A stretch of DNA of 33,089 nucleotides from an uncultured Bacillus sp. (lineage in GTDB: Bacteria; Bacillota; Bacilli; Bacillales; DSM-1321), in the NCBI GenBank assembly GCA_934215995.1, contig CAKQBC010000003.1, positions 1 through 33,089 on the forward strand, read 5' to 3'. The position numbers and the translations under genes are program-made. The notes under the pieces are model-generated. The model was not told the origin of the DNA and searched no databases. It saw only the letters and a program-made list of their open reading frames with translations. This document shows positions 29,635 through 33,089 of this stretch, piece after piece. Each line of letters opens with the position of its first letter. Position 1 is the first letter of the stretch.

Positions 29635-31035
29635 ATGGATGTGAAAAAAGTATTCGAACTGAAGATAGAAGGGGATTTGCACACGCCAATCGGCATTTAC
29701 AGGAGCATCCAGGAGAAGAAGAAAATCCTTTTGGAAAGCTCATTGAAGCATGAACAGCAGGGACGGTACTCCTTCATCGGGGCTTCTCCCTTTATGGAGC
29801 TGTATACGTCAGGCGGTGTAACAATCGAGAAAGACTCAGACGGCAACCGAAAGGAGCATACGGGCCGCTTCCTTGATAAGGTCAAACAGCTGATGCCGAA
29901 AGAAGCGGGGCTGGCAAGTGCCTACCCGTTTATCGGAGGGGCGGTCGGATATGTAGGGTATGACATCATCCGCGAATACGAGGATATTGGTGCCATTCCG
30001 GCAGATGAACTGAATATGCCTGATGCCCATTTGATGTTCTTCAGGGATGTTATCGTATATGACCATATGCTGCAGCAGATTTCCATCGTTTCAATCGGGG
30101 AGGAAGCAGAGGAAGCAGAGTTTGCCGCAAGGGCGGAGAAACTGGCAGCCTCGATAAGAAACAATCGTCAGCATGAACAGGAAGAAAACATGCTTAAGGC
30201 CGATACTCAATTCACATCTGAGCGGAAAAAGGAAGATTTTGAACAGATGGTAAGGGCTGCAAAGGAGGAAATCGCAAAAGGGGAGATTTTTCAGGTAGTG
30301 CTGTCCGAACGGTTTTCCGCCGATTTTTCGGGGGACGCCTTTCAATTTTACAGAATCCTCAGGAAGCGGAATCCATCGCCTTATATGTTTTATATAGATT
30401 TTGAAGATTACCAGGTTGTCGGTTCTTCCCCTGAGAGCCTGTTGAAGGGGGATGGACGGCAAGTACGGACGAATCCGATTGCCGGGACAAGAAGGAGGGG
30501 GCTGACACCCGAAGAGGATGCTGTGCTTGAAGCCGAACTTCTGAAGGATGTTAAAGAGCTCGCCGAGCATAAGATGCTGGTTGATCTCGGCAGGAATGAC
30601 CTTGGCAGGGTTTGCGGAATAGGGACAGTTGAATTGACGAAGTTCATGGATATCGAAAAATACAAATACGTCATGCACATTGTATCTGAAGTGGAGGGGA
30701 CCATGCGGGAAGGCTTGGATAATACGGATGTACTGGCGTCTTGCCTGCCTGCCGGAACCGTTTCCGGAGCACCGAAAATCAGGGCAATGTCCATTATCAA
30801 TGAATATGAGAAAGTGAAACGGAATGTATATGGAGGAGCGGTCGGCTATTTCTCCAGCCATGGCGCTTTTGACTTCGCCCTGGCAATCCGCACGATGGTC
30901 GTGAAAGGCGGGAAGGCGACAATCCAGGCCGGCGCCGGCATCGTCCATGACTCGGACCCGGAGAGGGAATACGAGGAAGTTTTGAATAAAGCGAAGGCGT
31001 TAATGGAGGTGCAATATGATCTTGTTAATCGATAA
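29635..31035 (+). CDS. trpE: Anthranilate synthase component I
   Basis: The enzyme converts chorismate to anthranilate using ammonia from TrpG, the first committed step of Trp synthesis. It is 466 residues, at the short end for TrpE. The Trp feedback site motif LLES is at 32-35. The chorismate-binding half is intact: NPIAGTRRRG (about 280-289), AEHKMLVDLGRNDLGRV, ASCLPAGTVSGAPKIRAM and IQAGAGIVHDSDPEREYEE. The LLES site argues against PabB. ATG at 29635 follows AAAAGGGGGA. The gene overlaps trpG by 20 nt. Confidence 0.96.
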   Translation: MDVKKVFELKIEGDLHTPIGIYRSIQEKKKILLESSLKHEQQGRYSFIGASPFMELYTSGGVTIEKDSDGNRKEHTGRFLDKVKQLMPKEAGLASAYPFIGGAVGYVGYDIIREYEDIGAIPADELNMPDAHLMFFRDVIVYDHMLQQISIVSIGEEAEEAEFAARAEKLAASIRNNRQHEQEENMLKADTQFTSERKKEDFEQMVRAAKEEIAKGEIFQVVLSERFSADFSGDAFQFYRILRKRNPSPYMFYIDFEDYQVVGSSPESLLKGDGRQVRTNPIAGTRRRGLTPEEDAVLEAELLKDVKELAEHKMLVDLGRNDLGRVCGIGTVELTKFMDIEKYKYVMHIVSEVEGTMREGLDNTDVLASCLPAGTVSGAPKIRAMSIINEYEKVKRNVYGGAVGYFSSHGAFDFALAIRTMVVKGGKATIQAGAGIVHDSDPEREYEEVLNKAKALMEVQYDLVNR

Positions 31036-31618
31036 TTATGATTCATTTACTTTCAATTTGTATCAGCTGGCTGGGGCAGTTTGCGGCGATATAGAAGTGG
31101 CCAGGAATGACAGCCTTACGCTTTCAGACATCGAGCAGATGGAGCCGGAGGCGATTCTTATTTCCCCGGGGCCGGGACGGCCGGAAAATGCCGGGATCAT
31201 CGTTGACACCATCAGCCATTTTTACCGCCGTATACCCATTCTCGGCATCTGTCTGGGGCATCAGGCAATCGGGATTGCTTTCGGCGGCGAGGTCGTACCT
31301 GCAAAAACGATCATGCACGGAAAAACGTCAGCAATCACGCATAGCAGTGAGGGGCTATTTGCCGGGATTCCCCAAGGAGCTGAAGTGATGCGTTATCACT
31401 CGCTTGCTGTAAAAAAAGAAACGTTGCCTGAGTGCCTTGAGATTACGGCTATTGCCGAGGACGGGGAAATAATGGCGATTCACCATAAAGAGTTTCCGGT
31501 GGCAGGCATCCAATACCATCCTGAGTCGATCGGAACGCCAACTGGAGAACAGTTGATAAGGAACTTCCTGCAGATTGCTGTGGGCAAAGAAATGGCAAAG
31601 GGGGATGTTATCGCATGA
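31016..31618 (+). CDS. trpG: Anthranilate synthase component II (glutamine amidotransferase)
   Basis: The enzyme hydrolyses glutamine and delivers ammonia to TrpE. It is 200 residues of class I amidotransferase: the LISPGPGRPENAG oxyanion loop (48-60), nucleophile Cys79 in GICLGHQAIG, and the His168/Glu170 pair in YHPESIGT. ATG at 31016 lies within trpE after ATGGAGGTGC. In B. subtilis this subunit (PabA) is encoded in the folate operon and shared with PabB. Here it sits inside the trp operon, so a dedicated Trp role is likely, although sharing with folate synthesis cannot be excluded. Confidence 0.95.
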   Translation: MILLIDNYDSFTFNLYQLAGAVCGDIEVARNDSLTLSDIEQMEPEAILISPGPGRPENAGIIVDTISHFYRRIPILGICLGHQAIGIAFGGEVVPAKTIMHGKTSAITHSSEGLFAGIPQGAEVMRYHSLAVKKETLPECLEITAIAEDGEIMAIHHKEFPVAGIQYHPESIGTPTGEQLIRNFLQIAVGKEMAKGDVIA

Positions 31619-32634
31619 AACAGTTTCTGCAAATGCTGACGAGCAAGGAATCGTTGTCTCAGGAAGACATGAATGGTTTGGCTAAAGAGCTGTTCAGGGA
31701 GGATATTTCAGATAGCGAGATTGCAGGTTTGATTATCGCCCTAAAAACAAAAGGGGAAACGGCAGTCGAAATCAGCGGGCTAGTTGAAGCGCTGCGGGCG
31801 CAGGCCATGCCTTTTAAGAGCAGCCTCAGGGGCGTAATCGACAATTGCGGAACTGGCGGTGACTGTTCACAAAGCTTCAATATCAGCACAACTTCAGCGT
31901 TTGTCCTCGCCGGTGCGGGATTAAAGGTCGCTAAGCATGGGAACCGGAGCGTGAGCAGCAGGACGGGGAGCGCGGATGTCCTCGAACAGCTCGGAGTAAA
32001 CCTGCAGCCGCCTCCTGAACTTGCGGAGGAGATGCTTCAGGATATCGGGATTGCTTTCTTGTTCGCCCCGTATGTACATCCGAATATCAAACGGATCATG
32101 AAGGTTAGGCAGGACTTGAAAATACCGACCATTTTCAACCTGATCGGGCCATTGACCAACCCGGTGCAGCTCGACCACCAATTACTGGGCATTTACAATC
32201 CGGCTTATATCGATCTGTTTGCGGATGTGCTCAAACGGCTTGGCCGAAAGCGGGCAGTCGTGGTTACGGGTGCAGGCAACATGGATGAAGCGTCATTGCA
32301 GGGGAAAAATCAACTGGCCATCCTCGAAGAAGGCAAAATCCGAAAGATGACGTTTTTGCCTGAGGACGCCGGCCTCCCGCGTTATGACAACAGCACCATC
32401 AAGGGCGGGGATGCTGCTGACAATGCAGCTATTCTTCTCCGCATTCTTAAAGGGGAGAAGGGGCCATTTCGGGATACAGTGCTGCTGAATGCCGGGCTCG
32501 GAATATTTGCATCCGGCAAAGCGGCAACGATCAAGGACGGCATCAGCCTTGCGCGGGAATCGATCGACTCGGGGAACGCGTATGAAAAACTGCAAGGGTT
32601 GATCGAGAAAAGCAAAGTAAAGGAGGCAATCTGA
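31615..32634 (+). CDS. trpD: Anthranilate phosphoribosyltransferase
   Basis: The enzyme transfers the phosphoribosyl group from PRPP to anthranilate. It is 339 residues, normal length. The PRPP-binding GTGGD is at 79-83, within NCGTGGDCSQSFNIST. AKHGNRSVSSRTGSADVLE (about 105-123) and FNLIGPLTNP (about 174-183) are the other family signatures. ATG at 31615 overlaps the trpG stop by 4 nt. It shares its last base with the trpC start. Confidence 0.97.
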   Translation: MKQFLQMLTSKESLSQEDMNGLAKELFREDISDSEIAGLIIALKTKGETAVEISGLVEALRAQAMPFKSSLRGVIDNCGTGGDCSQSFNISTTSAFVLAGAGLKVAKHGNRSVSSRTGSADVLEQLGVNLQPPPELAEEMLQDIGIAFLFAPYVHPNIKRIMKVRQDLKIPTIFNLIGPLTNPVQLDHQLLGIYNPAYIDLFADVLKRLGRKRAVVVTGAGNMDEASLQGKNQLAILEEGKIRKMTFLPEDAGLPRYDNSTIKGGDAADNAAILLRILKGEKGPFRDTVLLNAGLGIFASGKAATIKDGISLARESIDSGNAYEKLQGLIEKSKVKEAI

Positions 32635-33089
32635 TGGCAAATATCCTGCAAAAAATCATGGCTGAAAAAAAGAAAGAGGTGGAGCGCCTGAAGCTGCATC
32701 CGCCAAGCAAGCCATCCAGAGTTCCGCTGTCATTAAAAAAGGCTTTGCTCGCCAAGGAATGCTTAGCGGTTATTGCTGAAATGAAACGCCATTCGCCTTC
32801 AAAAGGGAGCCTGAATGAGGAAGCGGATCCTGCCAGGCAGGCGAAAATATATGAAAGCGCCGGAGCGGCAGCTATATCAATCCTGACTGACCAGCCCTTT
32901 TTCAAAGGGGATTTCATGGACATCCGAAAGGCTCGCGGTTCCATATCCATCCCAATTCTGTGCAAAGATTTCATCATGGACCGGATTCAGATCGATAAAG
33001 CGATATCAGTCGGCGCAGATGCGATTCTTTTGATTGTCGCTGCCTTGTCAAGTGAAGAGCTGGAGGATTTATTCCGCTATGCAAAAGAA
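32634..33089 (+). CDS. trpC: Indole-3-glycerol phosphate synthase, 5' part (runs off the window)
   Basis: The enzyme closes the indole ring from carboxyphenylamino-deoxyribulose phosphate. 152 codons are present with no stop, cut by the window edge; the full protein is normally about 260 residues. The TIM-barrel motifs visible are AEMKRHSPSKGSL (about 47-59, with the catalytic Lys pair region), AISILTDQPFFKGDF and PILCKDFIMDRIQI, followed by GADAILLIVAAL. ATG at 32634 overlaps the trpD TGA by one base, with AAAGGAGGC 6-8 nt upstream. trpF, trpB and trpA presumably follow outside the window. Confidence 0.95.
   Translation, partial: MANILQKIMAEKKKEVERLKLHPPSKPSRVPLSLKKALLAKECLAVIAEMKRHSPSKGSLNEEADPARQAKIYESAGAAAISILTDQPFFKGDFMDIRKARGSISIPILCKDFIMDRIQIDKAISVGADAILLIVAALSSEELEDLFRYAKE

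Noticed and set aside
30091..30948. 285-codon minus-strand frame within trpE
   Set aside because: It is an antisense shadow of the conserved chorismate-binding domain, with no promoter or ribosome binding site and no recognisable protein.

Overview
The window is a 33 kb piece of a Gram-positive Bacillales chromosome, most likely Bacillaceae. The evidence is the ywlC-mntP-ywlE-rpiB-ywlG-glyA-upp-mnaA-atp gene order known from Bacillus, strong AGGAGG ribosome binding sites, frequent GTG/TTG starts, T-box leaders, PurR-type boxes before glyA, and close resemblance of the ATP synthase proteins to those of B. subtilis. I cannot name the genus. Every supported gene is on the + strand, and the window ends inside trpC. 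I see no rRNA, tRNA, CRISPR array, insertion sequence or prophage.

Layout: (1) 1-257 is an AT-rich intergenic region with a dense cluster of DnaA boxes. (2) 258-5298 carries tsaC/ywlC (tRNA t6A synthesis), mntP (Mn export), ywlE (protein arginine phosphatase), a chemoreceptor-like gene with almost no extracellular domain, rpiB and ywlG. A strong terminator follows the chemoreceptor, and rpiB has a structured 5' leader. (3) 5299-8790 carries glyA behind PurR-like boxes, then upp and mnaA (UDP-GlcNAc 2-epimerase), with terminators after glyA and mnaA. (4) 8873-11095 encodes a Vpr-like secreted subtilase between mnaA and the ATP synthase operon. (5) 11096-18473 is the complete F1Fo operon atpIBEFHAGDC with its promoter region and terminator. 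Hairpins occupy the atpE-atpF and atpG-atpD spacers. (6) 18474-28944 is an eleven-gene complex I operon, nuoABCDHIJKLMN, with no nuoEFG. Its NuoC has a lysine/alanine repeat extension at the N-terminus. (7) 28945-33089 is the start of the tryptophan operon: a promoter, two tandem T-box riboswitches both with a TGG (Trp) specifier, then trpE, trpG, trpD and the 5' part of trpC.

How the parts fit together: complex I builds ion-motive force and the adjacent F1Fo enzyme spends it on ATP. glyA, upp and rpiB supply one-carbon units, UMP and pentose phosphates, linking to nucleotide supply. mnaA supplies ManNAc for wall polymers. The trp operon is controlled by uncharged tRNA-Trp through two successive transcription-termination decisions. 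The gene content is mostly housekeeping and I found no clearly new multi-gene system. The best targets for follow-up are the DnaA-box cluster, the NuoC repeat, the structured non-coding spacers (rpiB leader, atpE-atpF, nuoK-nuoL) and the tandem T-boxes.
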